DNA of 40,173 bases from Terriglobia bacterium (GCA_020073375.1 JAIQFG010000047.1:1-40173); one strand, 5' to 3'. Numbered from the stretch's first letter, positions 32,226 to 40,173 are shown. Notes: generated by a model from the sequence alone, not told the origin. Numbers and translations: made by a program.

Positions 32226-33512
32226 CTATGTTGCCGTGCCCCTGGCAATGTTTTGGCTTTTCGGCTTCGGAACCGTAGCAAATGCGAGAGCAACGATGCC
32301 GATCGCGACGATGACCATGTTGAGCGCAAAGCCAAGCGCGTAGCTCCGGTATACGTCGAACAGTTTGCCGCCCACGAATCCCGCCGGTGAACTTATCAAA
32401 CCGCCGACCAGCAAGTTCAGTCCATTCAATTTAGGATATGCCGCGGGTCCGAAGAAGTGGGCCGTCGCTGTATTCATACAAATGAACGTCCAGCCGAAAG
32501 CTGCACCGTAAAATATCGCGGCGGCAAAGGCGATTGCGAGCGTGTCCGCTTGGATTCGGAGCGCCAGAAGCGAACCGACGAAATAGCAGCATAATCCGGA
32601 AATGAACGCGGTGCGCGCGGGAATTTTATCCATCAACCACCCGCCGATTTGTCTCCCCACAATCGCTCCCATCGTGAAAAGCCCCATGGCCCAAGCAGCA
32701 GTCGCCGCACTCAAACCCGATCCCTTTATATGCAAAATTCCATGGGCCACGAAAAAGAAATAAGGAAACTGAGAAGCGATTCCACCGATGACAATCATCC
32801 AGTAGGAAGTCGTCTTCATAGCCTCGGCAGGCGTCCATACATGCCGCGTGATCAATGATTCGCTCGCAGTTGAACGGCCTGACTGAATTTCATCCACAAT
32901 ACCATCCACCACTTGCCCCAGATCTTCCGGACGTTCCTTCACGAATAGAAAGGCAATGATTCCAGAAAGGACTGCAATTCCGGCGACCGCCTCCCAGGCT
33001 TGGCGCCAGTTGCCGCCGTTCGCGGTGAGAATCCTATTGATCAATGGTGACCCGATGAACCCGGCGAAGCCCGAAGCACTCAAGGGAATGGCCATCGCTC
33101 TTCCACGGTAGCGCCGAAACCAACGCGTGATGGTTGTGGTCACGGGTACGATTGTGCTAAAGCAGATACCAGTTCCGATGATGACGCCGAAACCCACAAG
33201 ATACTGCCAAGGTTGTGTCGTGAAGAAGGCCAACCACACCGCACCGATCAAGAGAAACGCAGACCCGATGCCAAAGGTCCTCTTGATCCCTAACTTGATA
33301 ATAGAGGAGGCTACGATCACCGAAGGCAGCCCGATGCACAAGTTCGCCAAGGTGAAGCCAAGACCGAACATACTGCGGCTCATGCTGATTTCTTTCAGCA
33401 TGTAGGTATTGATTACGGCCCCACCGAAATAAGGGAAGCCCATGTTAAGAAAATCCAGTGAAAAGAGAACGCCTACCAGCGTCCAGCCGTAGAACTCACG
33501 CTTGCAGGTCAT
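32226..33512 (-). CDS. MFS transporter, oxalate/formate antiporter (OFA)-like
   Basis: 428 residues with about twelve hydrophobic segments. FYGWTLVGVLFSLDF opens the first helix in the typical OFA/monocarboxylate manner, and RWFRRYRGRAMAIPLSASGFAG is the conserved loop 4-5 with the RG-AMA motif. MGAIVGRQIGGWLMDKIPARTAFI is the loop 8-9 repeat. It is an inner-membrane carrier for an organic anion. It is convergent with the split decarboxylase, 48 bp away, and might import its 2-oxo acid or an aromatic acid. AGGAG lies seven bases before the ATG. Substrate is not deducible. Confidence 0.85.
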   Translation of the reverse strand: MTCKREFYGWTLVGVLFSLDFLNMGFPYFGGAVINTYMLKEISMSRSMFGLGFTLANLCIGLPSVIVASSIIKLGIKRTFGIGSAFLLIGAVWLAFFTTQPWQYLVGFGVIIGTGICFSTIVPVTTTITRWFRRYRGRAMAIPLSASGFAGFIGSPLINRILTANGGNWRQAWEAVAGIAVLSGIIAFLFVKERPEDLGQVVDGIVDEIQSGRSTASESLITRHVWTPAEAMKTTSYWMIVIGGIASQFPYFFFVAHGILHIKGSGLSAATAAWAMGLFTMGAIVGRQIGGWLMDKIPARTAFISGLCCYFVGSLLALRIQADTLAIAFAAAIFYGAAFGWTFICMNTATAHFFGPAAYPKLNGLNLLVGGLISSPAGFVGGKLFDVYRSYALGFALNMVIVAIGIVALAFATVPKPKSQNIARGTAT

Positions 33513-33702
33513 TCCACTCTCCTAGACTTGCCCCGAGCGTTGTACCACGATTCGCATTAGTTCAAAGACCTTTTGATCGGATCGCAGACATCGCTTCGGT
33601 GGCCTCCCTTTTTTATTGGAATTCTCTTAAAATCGAAACGATGTAGAATGCACGCATCCTTGCTTTAACGCTTTGACAGTGCCAACTCCCAAGGAGCCTG
33701 GA

Positions 33703-34011
33703 ATGCGAATCTTCATTCGTCTCGTAATGGCAGCTTGCGTGGTGTTGTGCATCTCAGCGACTCTTTCGTCCACCGACACTGTGATTCATGGTGTTGTGAC
33801 AGAGGCTGCTGGAAAGCCGGTGCGCGGGGCGATCGTGAAAGCGACCGCCGGAGAAGTGAGCGTTTCGCGGCATTCGCAGTCCGACGGCCCGTACGAAATT
33901 AGTTTTCCCGCGGGAAATTACGGCCTGTCCGTTGAGGCCTACGGACTCTCGCCCAAAAGACAGGTTCGCCAGCTTAAGCAGCTCCAGGAAAAGAATGCTC
34001 GGTTGAAGTAA
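33703..34011 (+). pseudogene. Secreted carboxypeptidase-regulatory-like domain protein, truncated into an IS remnant
   Basis: Starts at ATG 33703 with AAGGAG seven bases upstream. A signal peptide (MRIFIRLVMAACVVLCISAT) is followed by one carboxypeptidase-regulatory-like beta-sandwich: IHGVVTEAAGKPVRGAIVKATAG...GPYEISFPAGNYGLSVEAYGLSPKRQ. From about residue 87 the frame runs into RQLKQLQEKNARLK, which is IS3 transposase OrfA sequence, and then stops. In acidobacteria this domain usually begins longer secreted proteins, so the gene appears cut by an insertion whose own sequence has since decayed. Whether the ~100-residue chimera is made is unknown. Confidence 0.65.
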
Positions 34012-34170
34012 CTCGTAGCCGATCTCTCCGTCAACAAGGCCATGTTGCAAGATGTGCTGTCAAAACAATCCTAGAGCCCTCGCGGCGCCGGCAATACCTT
34101 GCAGGCCGCGTAATGCTCTCAGAGAAGGCAGCTTCAGTTGCCCTATTGTTTACTATTATAATATGTATAT
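33967..34170 (+). mobile_element. Decayed IS3-family (IS407-group-like) transposase remnant, OrfA 3' end and OrfB 5' end
   Basis: The plus strand encodes VRQLKQLQEKNARLK-stop-LVADLSVNKAMLQDVLSKQS-stop, the leucine-zipper C-terminus of an IS3 OrfA with two in-frame stops. In the -1 frame, as expected for IS3 frameshifting, EPSRRRQYLAGRVMLSEKAASVALL (from 34074) resembles the OrfB N-terminus of IS407-like elements. Similarity ends in an AT-rich stretch near 34150. No terminal inverted repeats or target duplication could be identified. Confidence 0.65.
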
Positions 34171-35013
34171 AGTATGTTGTACTCAACAACTTTGATATTA
34201 AAGAGGCGCCCCCAAAATAGCTTGCGAGATGTACAAGCACGCGCCCAAGGAAGACAAATGATACGCCTTTCTCACTAACTGCAACAATTTGGAACCTGAG
34301 CCCTGGGAGGTCGTCAGGATTGGCTCGAGGTAGCTCCACCCCCCGAACCGGTCCACTTGAGTCGCATGTCAATCGGCGCACAAGATGTAACAAGATTGGT
34401 CGGAGCTATTTCGCCGTACTGCCTTGGCGAATAAGGAGTAATTAAATTTCCAGGCTTTTCCCAACCTAGTTACATGCCTGGCTACGCGAGCGCGATGAAA
34501 CGGGCTTTCGACCGCATGTCGTATGAATACGGTCGTGCTTAGCGGATCCGCAAGGGGCAACCGCTGCCGCCCCCAGCTGGAAGTCAAGATTTTCTGACCT
34601 CGGGGACAAGGAATCAACGATTCCGCTTCCCCGCTGGCGCGCAATCTATTTGCTTCGAGATATGGCGCACCAAGCAGTCCCTTGGTGAAGCAAAGGCACA
34701 AGGTCGAGTACATCATCACTAGGCTCGGACAAGCAGAAAGAGACAAGAACACATCCGCGTCTTCATCCGTTGTGCCTTGTTTTTTGCTGATTCCACCGGA
34801 CGTATCCTGTCCTGCCGAATTTCTCTCATCTTGGGGTTGACGCAACGCCGGGTGTGGGAGTAAGGTGCCCGCAAAGACTAATGAGAATGTGCTTGTCCGA
34901 ACTACCCTACGAGATTTTGGCACGGGTTCGTGACACAGGAAGCAGAATCCTCTCCGATGGTGCTGTGCAAGCGAGTGGGTTACACAAATCGCACTATTTT
35001 GGGGAGAATCATC
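34171..35013. other. Gene-poor decayed region upstream of the tannase-family gene
   Basis: About 840 bp between the IS remnant and the tannase gene with no reading frame that I recognise. It begins AT-rich (34140-34200) and contains one copy of a diverged ~74-bp repeat at 34549-34622. The tannase promoter should be near the end; no convincing pair was found. Confidence 0.45.
34549..34622 (+). repeat. Diverged direct repeat, copy A
   Basis: About 74 bp that align, with small gaps and roughly four-fifths identity by eye, to 37617-37690. The best-conserved core is GGGACAAGGAATCAACGAT, preceded in both by CCGCTGCC and GTCAAGATTT. The copies lie either side of the tannase gene in the same orientation, about 3 kb apart. 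They are probably remnants of the same mobile element; identity is unknown. Confidence 0.6.
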
Positions 35014-36606
35014 ATGATCAGTCGCAATCCACGGTCCGGCTCTTCACCAGATGGCGCCAGGTCAGGAAAGAGATCGGGTGTGTTGCTCGCAGGCCTGGCC
35101 GCAATGTTGTTCCTTCCTCTCGGGCTTGAAGCGGCTCCAGCAGGTGCGGCAGATTGTTCGAAAATGCTCGGACTGAAACTGAAGGACACCGTTATTACCG
35201 AAGCGACCGTCATTGCGGCGAAAGACGATGTGCCCGAGTACTGCCGCGTGCAAGGCGGACTCGAGACAGTGATTCTGTTTGAGGTGGCGCTCCCCACCAA
35301 GGTCTGGAACAACAAATTCTTCTACGTTGGCGGAGGCGGGTATAACGGATCGGTTCCGGAACTCACCGATGCTCTAGCACGGGGATATGCCGCCGCCGGT
35401 TCAGACACTGGACATCGCGGATTCCACTGGGATGCGTCGGCGATGTACAACAATCCGCAATCACAAGTGAATTACGCGCATCGGGCCACTCACCTGGTGG
35501 CTCTGCTGGCGAAGGAAGTCGTCCAGGCCTATTACGGATCGTCCGCACGGCGTTCATATTTTTGCGGATGCTCAAACGGCGGCAAGATGGCAATCATGGA
35601 GGTACAGCGGTATCCAGACGATTTTGATGGCGTGGTTGCTGGAGGGGCTGTAGTCGACCGGACCAAAGCGATGGTGATGTTTGATTGGACGCAGCGCGCT
35701 CTGCTCGGTTCCGAGATTCCCCCGTACAAGATTCCCGCAATGAAAAAAGCGACCCTCGCTGCGTGCGACGCCAAGGATGGCCTGGTCGATGGCTTAATCG
35801 ACCGTCCCGACAAATGCGAGTTCGATCCGAAAGTGTTGCGCTGCGCGGGCGCGGATGGCCCCAATTGCCTGACGCCAAAACAAGTGACAGCGTGGAAAAA
35901 GATCCTCAACGGTCCGGTAAATTCCGCCGGCAAGCGACTCTATGTTGGATACTCTCCGGGGCATGAAGACGACTACCCCTATTACATCACTGGCGTCGGA
36001 ACGATGCACGGATATCCCTCCAGCAATTTCATGTATATGGATAGTTTCATGCGCTGGATCGTCTTTGGGCCGAAATTCGATTCGGTAAGAGATTTCGATT
36101 ATGACAAGAATCCAGAGTCGATGATCCCATTTGAAAAAGATCAGGATGCCGACAGCACGGACTTATCCGGTTTCAAGGCCCATGGCGGGAAACTGATTTT
36201 GTACAACGGCTGGGCGGACCATTCGACGCCTCCGCTCCGAACTGTGCAGTATTACAACGATATCCTGCAGAAAAATGGCGAGGCCACCGGAACTTTTGTT
36301 CGGTTATTCATGATGCCGGGCCTGTATCACTGCAACGGAGGGCCAGGGCCAAATACCTTCGGCGGCCTTGGCCAGAAGGGATACAAGAAGAACGATCCCG
36401 AAAACGACATAATCGGCGCACTTGATCGGTGGGTGGACCAGGGGATTCCCCCCGCGAAGCTCATGGCTACGAAGTTTAAGGACGACGATCCTAGGCAAGG
36501 TGTCGCGCGCACCCGTCCGGTGTGTCCGTATCCTCAGGTAGCGACATACAAGGGATCGGGCAGCGTAGATGACGCCGCGAACTTTGTGTGCGCCAGCTCC
36601 AAATAA
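35014..36606 (+). CDS. Tannase/feruloyl esterase family secreted hydrolase
   Basis: About 531 residues from ATG 35014, chosen because GGGGAG precedes it and a signal peptide follows (basic GARSGKRSG, hydrophobic VLLAGLAAMLFLPLGL, cleavage near APAGAA). The fused CS-D-HC pattern of the family is visible: Cys-Ser in YFCGCSNGGKM (Ser is the nucleophile), Asp in NGWADHSTPP, and His-Cys in GLYHCNGGPG, with the two Cys forming a disulphide. DAKDGLVDGLIDRPDKCEFDP is the calcium-binding loop of the lid. It should hydrolyse galloyl, feruloyl or similar aromatic esters outside the cytoplasm, supplying phenolic acids. It is the only intact gene in an otherwise decayed 4-kb stretch, flanked by a direct repeat. 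Confidence 0.88.
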   Translation: MISRNPRSGSSPDGARSGKRSGVLLAGLAAMLFLPLGLEAAPAGAADCSKMLGLKLKDTVITEATVIAAKDDVPEYCRVQGGLETVILFEVALPTKVWNNKFFYVGGGGYNGSVPELTDALARGYAAAGSDTGHRGFHWDASAMYNNPQSQVNYAHRATHLVALLAKEVVQAYYGSSARRSYFCGCSNGGKMAIMEVQRYPDDFDGVVAGGAVVDRTKAMVMFDWTQRALLGSEIPPYKIPAMKKATLAACDAKDGLVDGLIDRPDKCEFDPKVLRCAGADGPNCLTPKQVTAWKKILNGPVNSAGKRLYVGYSPGHEDDYPYYITGVGTMHGYPSSNFMYMDSFMRWIVFGPKFDSVRDFDYDKNPESMIPFEKDQDADSTDLSGFKAHGGKLILYNGWADHSTPPLRTVQYYNDILQKNGEATGTFVRLFMMPGLYHCNGGPGPNTFGGLGQKGYKKNDPENDIIGALDRWVDQGIPPAKLMATKFKDDDPRQGVARTRPVCPYPQVATYKGSGSVDDAANFVCASSK

Positions 36607-36610
36607 CAGA

Positions 36611-36640
36611 AATGGAATACCAAGCTTATCAAATTCCATT
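36611..36640 (+). terminator. Hairpin AATGGAAT-n14-ATTCCATT after the tannase-family gene
   Basis: Perfect 8-bp arms beginning 4 bp past the stop codon. The stem is AT-rich and followed by CAGTTCTC, not a clean T-tract, so termination is possible but weakly supported. Confidence 0.35.
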
Positions 36641-37242
36641 CAGTTCTCATGGTGCAGCCGCGATGACAAGCGATTTTTATAACTGTTGGTTGGGCCCGAG
36701 TATCTGGACTTTGCAACTGTTGGGTATAATCGTCAACAGTTCGGGCTACCGCCAACATAAAAATATGAGAGGAAGTCAGGACGATAAAGAGGTCTTCGAC
36801 TTGAGTCGCTCCGCGTTTCCGCAGCCTGCAGTTTGCCGTCTATTCACTCCTCCGCGACATCGTCCCGTATTGATGCTTCAAATCGTTCCAGGCTATTCGG
36901 GAAGTGCGTAGCGAGCAACCGAAACCAATTTGCAGACTGTTCTTCGGTTGGCACGCGCCCCTCGATCGGCTTGGCGGCAACATGGGAGCCGCTAGGCGGT
37001 GTATGCAGAAAGCAGTGGCGGCTCGCATCCCGGTCATCCTTGGGCCAGTTCTCTACTTTATGGCTCAGGAATACGCAACCCCGATTGAGTCACGGATTCT
37101 GCTGAAATAGCTGCGCCCGGATTTCCCAGTAATCGCCGCCCGCCAGAATGCTGATCAATTTGCCTTCCTGCGACAGCGACCTCATGTGAAAGAGCATGAG
37201 GGTCGCCTCACCGCCTGACGTTACCGAAGATTCTTGTGCTAG
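36641..37242. other. Gene-poor decayed region
   Basis: About 600 bp with several short frames on both strands and none that I recognise. On the minus strand 37117-37240 keeps an open frame ending LISILAGGDYWEIRAQLFQQ, which may be the tail of a lost gene. No RNA gene or repeat was identified here. Confidence 0.4.
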
Positions 37243-37506
37243 GTGAATTCACTGATTTCATCTAGCGCAAAGACTCGGCCCGCTCAACAGCCGGAAGGAT
37301 TCAAAGGCGGGCTTAGCGCAGGAAAATACTGCGCGATCACCGGGGCTTCGCCGGCGACAGCCACGCGCGATTTGGTTGATCTTGTGGCCAAAGGTGCGTT
37401 GGTTCGGGCCCGTGAGCGAAAGCATACTCACTATCGTCTCACTATCCCCATACGGAGTGTGCGACACATCACTCTAAACCAGCGAGGGGAACCTGTGGAA
37501 TCTTGA
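37243..37506 (+). pseudogene. Fragment of a Fic-family protein (C-terminal winged-helix part)
   Basis: An 87-codon frame that starts directly after an in-frame TAG, so the GTG is unlikely to be a real start. The segment GFKGGLSAGKYCAITGASPATATRDLVDLVAKGALV followed by THYRL resembles the small helix-turn-helix domain that ends many Fic/DUF4172 proteins. The catalytic HPFxDGNGR part is missing. It is most likely the 3' remnant of a broken gene; the family call is by memory of motif and moderate. Confidence 0.5.
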
Positions 37507-37616
37507 TCAGTACAAAGGTCGCGAGAACCGATCGCAGCCGTTTACTCCGTCATGAAGGCAGCTTGGAACGAATCTTTGACCGGACGCTGACTCAACACGA
37601 GGTTGCGCGGAGAACG

Positions 37617-37690
37617 CGCAAAAGGCACCCGCTGCCACCCCAGTTGGCCGTCAAGATTTCCTGATATCTGGGACAAGGAATCAACGATCC
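37617..37690 (+). repeat. Diverged direct repeat, copy B
   Basis: Partner of the repeat at 34549-34622, same orientation. The conserved core GGGACAAGGAATCAACGAT and the upstream CCGCTGCC and GTCAAGATTT blocks are shared; small indels separate them. Confidence 0.6.
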
Positions 37691-37862
37691 CCCCAAGGTC
37701 AGGCTGATTCGCTGCTTGCTGACCGGTAAGGTTAAAGAGCCGCGCCGCGTGAAGTAAGCTGGTCAGGAAATTAGAATCTGGACTGACCGCGACGTGGAGC
37801 GGGTTCATCAATTCAAGGTGAAGGACTATTGCAAAGGCAGAGGCCGCAAGCCGAAGCGGTAG
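37665..37862 (+). pseudogene. Interrupted reading-frame remnant of unknown family
   Basis: The plus strand reads through VRLIRCLLTGKVKEPRRVK, one TAA, then IRIWTDRDVERVHQFKVKDY and a basic tail GRGRKPKR before TAG. The composition looks protein-like and only one stop interrupts it. I do not recognise the family. It overlaps the end of repeat copy B, so it may belong to the same lost element. Confidence 0.3.
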
Positions 37863-37869
37863 AAAATTA

Positions 37870-37906
37870 GGGGACGCGCCGGTGTTCGCTGTACCGGCAC
37901 GCCCCC
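37870..37906. repeat. Strong imperfect inverted repeat (14-nt arms)
   Basis: GGGGACGCGCCGGT and ACCGGCACGCCCCC pair at 12 of 14 positions around a 9-nt loop. It follows directly after the interrupted reading frame and lies ~150 bp downstream of the cytochrome gene's 3' end. It could be a terminator stem without a T-tract or the end of a mobile element. The remaining ~150 bp to 38055 show nothing further. Confidence 0.45.
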
Positions 37907-38055
37907 AACCGAGTCAATCTGCTGTCAAGGCTGAAATGGCTGCTGAAAACGTGGCACAAGTTTCCCCGTTCCTGACAGTAGCTTTAATCGTCCACAGATC
38001 GAAGTACAGTCGATTGCGCGTACTCGCCGATGGCCGAGAGATTCGCAAGTGCTAG

Positions 38056-39522
38056 TTACAGAGAACTTAAAAACGCGACCAAGTCGGATTCCTCATGAGG
38101 CGTCAGGACAAGGCCAAAACGTTTCTCATAAAAACGAATGGCGTCCAACAACGTTTGAGCCGAGCCGTTATGGAAATAAGGGGCGCGGGCGGAGAGACCC
38201 CGCAGAATAGGGCCCTTGATCTTGCCGACGTGATCGAATTTGCCATCGATCAAGGCTTGGCCGAGATCGGTCGTGGTCTTGCAGTTGCTCGTCGGAAGAC
38301 CTGAGGAATCATTTTTACAGACGGTTATTCTCGGCAGGTAGCTCAGATCAAGTCCTCCCAGACTGGCAGAGGGGGCAGTCTCGCTGGGGTCGCCAGTGCC
38401 GATGTTCAGGGGCGTCGGAAACGAATGATTGCCCACGTTCGGAGTGTCGTGGCACGTTCCGCAGGTTCCCTGAAGCGAAGAAATTCCGCCCGCCACCAGG
38501 CCGCCCGCCGCTACATCGTCGTTTATACCGGCCACATCGTCGCCCGGCGATACGAGCCCACCGGGCTGCTCCAGCAGCGGGAGTAAAAAATTGACGCTGG
38601 AGTTGACGCCAATGAAGAACGGCTGAGTAACGAGAGGCATTGGGCCGCCGGTCGCGCCCCGCGATTCTAACGAGCCGGTGCTCCAGCCGAATGACTGGGC
38701 GGTGAAAAGTCCCATTTCAAAATTCACGATCTGTTGCTGCTCCGCGGGAGTCGGCCTCGTGCCATCCCCCTGCGCGTGACCGGTGGTGGCATCCACGGAT
38801 TGATGTGCCAGATCGCTCAGAAGCGCGGTTGGATAGTTTGAGTACAGTATTTTAGTTGTCCCGGTAGCGGGCGACGATTCCCGTCCGTCAAACATGACCG
38901 CGCTCAAAAAACGGAGATTGGTACTAGGCAGAGGCCGGCGGTACATGGAAATAATTTCAGACTCATTGCAGCCGTATTGATTACTTACGTTCACAACCCG
39001 GTAGTCTGCATTTGCTGGAACTGCAATCGCGATACGGATCAGGCCGCGCTTCCGGAGCAGGCTGTACGCGGCGAATCTCCCCTCCTCCGTAGACACGTCA
39101 ATGCTGTGGTTGCAGTTGGAACCGTCCACCGTGCGAAAAATCGGATCCTTACCGCGCGTCAGGAAGAACCTCTCCTCGATGTGAGCGGCTGAAACCGACA
39201 TGGCGTCACTAGGCTGGTGGCAAGTAGCGCACGAACGGCCGTTGGTACCCATGCTCTGGAAAAATGGTCCCGTTAAATCAATGCCGCCGCCGTTGGTGCT
39301 GTAGGTCTCGGACGCTCCACCGGGATTCAGGAAGGGCACTTTGTTGGGGATGAAAGTGAATTGCTGCCCGCTTCCCTCGGTAACGACCATCAGCATGGCG
39401 ACGGCTAGAAAAGCAACGCTCACGATGCACCGTTTCGACGGGCGCATGCTCTTGTACCGGTTTATTGAATCCTGAGGCAAGCAACGCCTAAAACCAGATT
39501 TGCGGTCTGAAAACGTCCCCAT
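38056..39522 (-). CDS. Secreted di-heme cytochrome c, cytochrome c peroxidase-like
   Basis: 488 residues. Two heme c motifs are present, CATCH (in GRSCATCHQP, residues ~97-101) and CGTCH (in GTCGTCHDTP, ~354-358). A C-terminal GPILRGLSARAPYFHNGSAQTLLDAIRFY matches the end of MauG/cytochrome c peroxidase-type proteins. A hydrophobic export segment (CIVSVAFLAVAMLMVV) begins near residue 32. The ATG at 39522 has AGAGAGG six bases upstream; an internal ATG at 39447 would give a more typical signal-peptide length but has a weaker site. It should act in the periplasm as a redox protein or peroxidase. Its partner is unknown; the neighbouring sigma factor is divergent. Confidence 0.83.
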   Translation of the reverse strand: MGTFSDRKSGFRRCLPQDSINRYKSMRPSKRCIVSVAFLAVAMLMVVTEGSGQQFTFIPNKVPFLNPGGASETYSTNGGGIDLTGPFFQSMGTNGRSCATCHQPSDAMSVSAAHIEERFFLTRGKDPIFRTVDGSNCNHSIDVSTEEGRFAAYSLLRKRGLIRIAIAVPANADYRVVNVSNQYGCNESEIISMYRRPLPSTNLRFLSAVMFDGRESSPATGTTKILYSNYPTALLSDLAHQSVDATTGHAQGDGTRPTPAEQQQIVNFEMGLFTAQSFGWSTGSLESRGATGGPMPLVTQPFFIGVNSSVNFLLPLLEQPGGLVSPGDDVAGINDDVAAGGLVAGGISSLQGTCGTCHDTPNVGNHSFPTPLNIGTGDPSETAPSASLGGLDLSYLPRITVCKNDSSGLPTSNCKTTTDLGQALIDGKFDHVGKIKGPILRGLSARAPYFHNGSAQTLLDAIRFYEKRFGLVLTPHEESDLVAFLSSL

Positions 39523-39664
39523 GGAAAACCTCTCTTTGTAGCGCCGATGGCGCAGGACCTTCTACTGGTATATGCGGAAAATGGGCGCAAATTAGCTCAA
39601 AAAAGTTCCAGATTGCAGGCGTTGTTGTCGGGTACAAACCCAGCACCTCATCCGGCCGGAGAAA

Positions 39665-39693
39665 TTGACTTGGCAATATCCCCCCGCTATGTT
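39665..39693 (+). promoter_or_regulatory. Candidate sigma70 promoter of the ECF sigma gene
   Basis: TTGACT (39665-39670), a 17-bp spacer and TATGTT (39688-39693) lie about 30 bp upstream of the start codon. The spacing is ideal; five of six and four of six consensus positions match. Confidence 0.5.
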
Positions 39694-39724
39694 TGTCATG
39701 TAAATAACTCGCTCTAAGGAAGAT

Positions 39725-40173
39725 ATGACCACAACACCCGAGCAACCAGTCACCGAGTTGCTGGTCCGGTGGAGGGCCGGAGACCAGGAGGCGCTACAGG
39801 CCCTGGTTCCGCTGGTTTATCAGGAACTCCGCGCCATGGCACACGGCCAACTGCGGGCGGAGCGGGCCGGTCACACGCTACAAAGCACGGCCCTGGTGCA
39901 CGAAGCATATTTAAAACTCGTAAAACAAGGCCCTCCCGAGGTTCAGAACCGCGCCCATTTTTTCGGCGTGGCCGCAAGACTCATACGGCAAATCCTGGTG
40001 GACTATGCGCGGAGCCATGGAGCCGCCAAACGCGGGGTCGCTTGCCGCGTGGAATTGGAGGAAGGACTTGGAATTCCCGGAAAAGCGGCGGTGGACGTAC
40101 TTGCGCTGAACGAGGCCCTAAATGAACTTGCGAAGCGTGACGAGCAGCAGAGCCGCATCGTGGAATTGCGCTT
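39725..40173 (+). CDS. ECF-type RNA polymerase sigma factor (5' part; runs off the window)
   Basis: The frame opens at ATG 39725, with TAAGGA four bases upstream, and is still open at the last base, giving about 149 residues. LLVRWRAGDQEALQALVPLVYQELR is region 2 start, HTLQSTALVHEAYLKLV is the -10 recognition helix area, and HFFGVAARLIRQILVDYARS is the hallmark of the ECF-like group common in Acidobacteriota and Planctomycetota (TIGR02999-type). Region 4 begins at the edge (ALNELAKRDEQQSRIVELR). These sigma factors are often linked to a downstream Ser/Thr protein kinase, which would lie outside the window. It is divergent from the di-heme cytochrome gene. Confidence 0.9.
   Translation, partial: MTTTPEQPVTELLVRWRAGDQEALQALVPLVYQELRAMAHGQLRAERAGHTLQSTALVHEAYLKLVKQGPPEVQNRAHFFGVAARLIRQILVDYARSHGAAKRGVACRVELEEGLGIPGKAAVDVLALNEALNELAKRDEQQSRIVELR

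Noticed and set aside
34369..34923. Minus-strand frame of 184 codons
   Set aside because: It spans the repeat copy and has no recognisable domain, start signal or neighbour support.
36904..37110. Plus-strand frame of 68 codons in the decayed region
   Set aside because: No ribosome site, no family features and no conserved neighbours.
1..40173. CRISPR array, tRNA or rRNA genes, replication origin
   Set aside because: No regularly spaced repeats, cloverleaf or rRNA-like segments were noticed on reading either strand; no computational scan was possible.

Overview
The window looks like a piece of chromosome from a high-GC, Gram-negative, aerobic soil-type bacterium, most plausibly an acidobacterium (Bryobacter/Solibacter-like). 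The pointers are a large Oar-like TonB receptor with an N-terminal carboxypeptidase-regulatory domain, an ECF sigma factor of the type abundant in Acidobacteriota and Planctomycetota, a secreted tannase/feruloyl esterase, a PQQ quinohemoprotein dehydrogenase and a di-heme cytochrome. This assignment is inference: no rRNA, tRNA or universal marker gene is present.

Layout. 1-411: the 3' end of a GMC oxidoreductase. 477-13456 (minus strand): a tightly packed run of ten genes read from paaK-like to methyltransferase: AMP-forming aryl-CoA ligase, RutB-like cysteine hydrolase, HyuA-type subunit, small zinc-ribbon subunit, second HyuA-type subunit, HyuB-type subunit, UROD-like protein, 4-hydroxybenzoyl-CoA-type thioesterase, MetE-C-like zinc protein and an AprA-like SAM methyltransferase. 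The four central genes match the subunit plan of the biotin-independent acetophenone/acetone carboxylases. 13752-19604: a divergent pair, TonB receptor (minus) and PQQ/heme alcohol dehydrogenase (plus), separated by a regulatory region with a perfect 19-bp palindrome. 19638-23207 (minus): E1-alpha/E1-beta of a 2-oxo-acid or acetoin dehydrogenase, a free-standing lipoyl domain and a saccharopine-dehydrogenase-like protein. 23368-29244: an HxlR regulator, two IclR regulators, an aldehyde dehydrogenase, a second MetE-like protein and an amidohydrolase. 29634-30809: 4-hydroxybenzoate 3-monooxygenase (pobA). 31093-33512: a split ThDP decarboxylase (ComDE-like) and an MFS transporter. 33700-38055: a worn stretch with an IS3-family remnant, a truncated secreted protein, a diverged direct repeat, a Fic fragment, and one intact tannase-family gene. 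38056-40173: a di-heme cytochrome (minus) divergent from an ECF sigma gene that runs off the window.

How it may work together (inference). The enzymes fit growth on plant- and lignin-derived aromatics. Esters could be cut by the tannase-family enzyme, alcohols and aldehydes oxidised by the PQQ enzyme and ALDH, and aromatic ketones carboxylated with ATP, CoA-activated and released by the carboxylase-ligase-thioesterase operon. 4-Hydroxybenzoate would go to protocatechuate through PobA. Two MetE-like proteins and a UROD-like protein suggest that methyl groups, for example from methoxy-aromatics, are handled in the same island. The carboxylase operon with its methyl-transfer folds and RutB-like hydrolase is the best candidate for an undescribed pathway.
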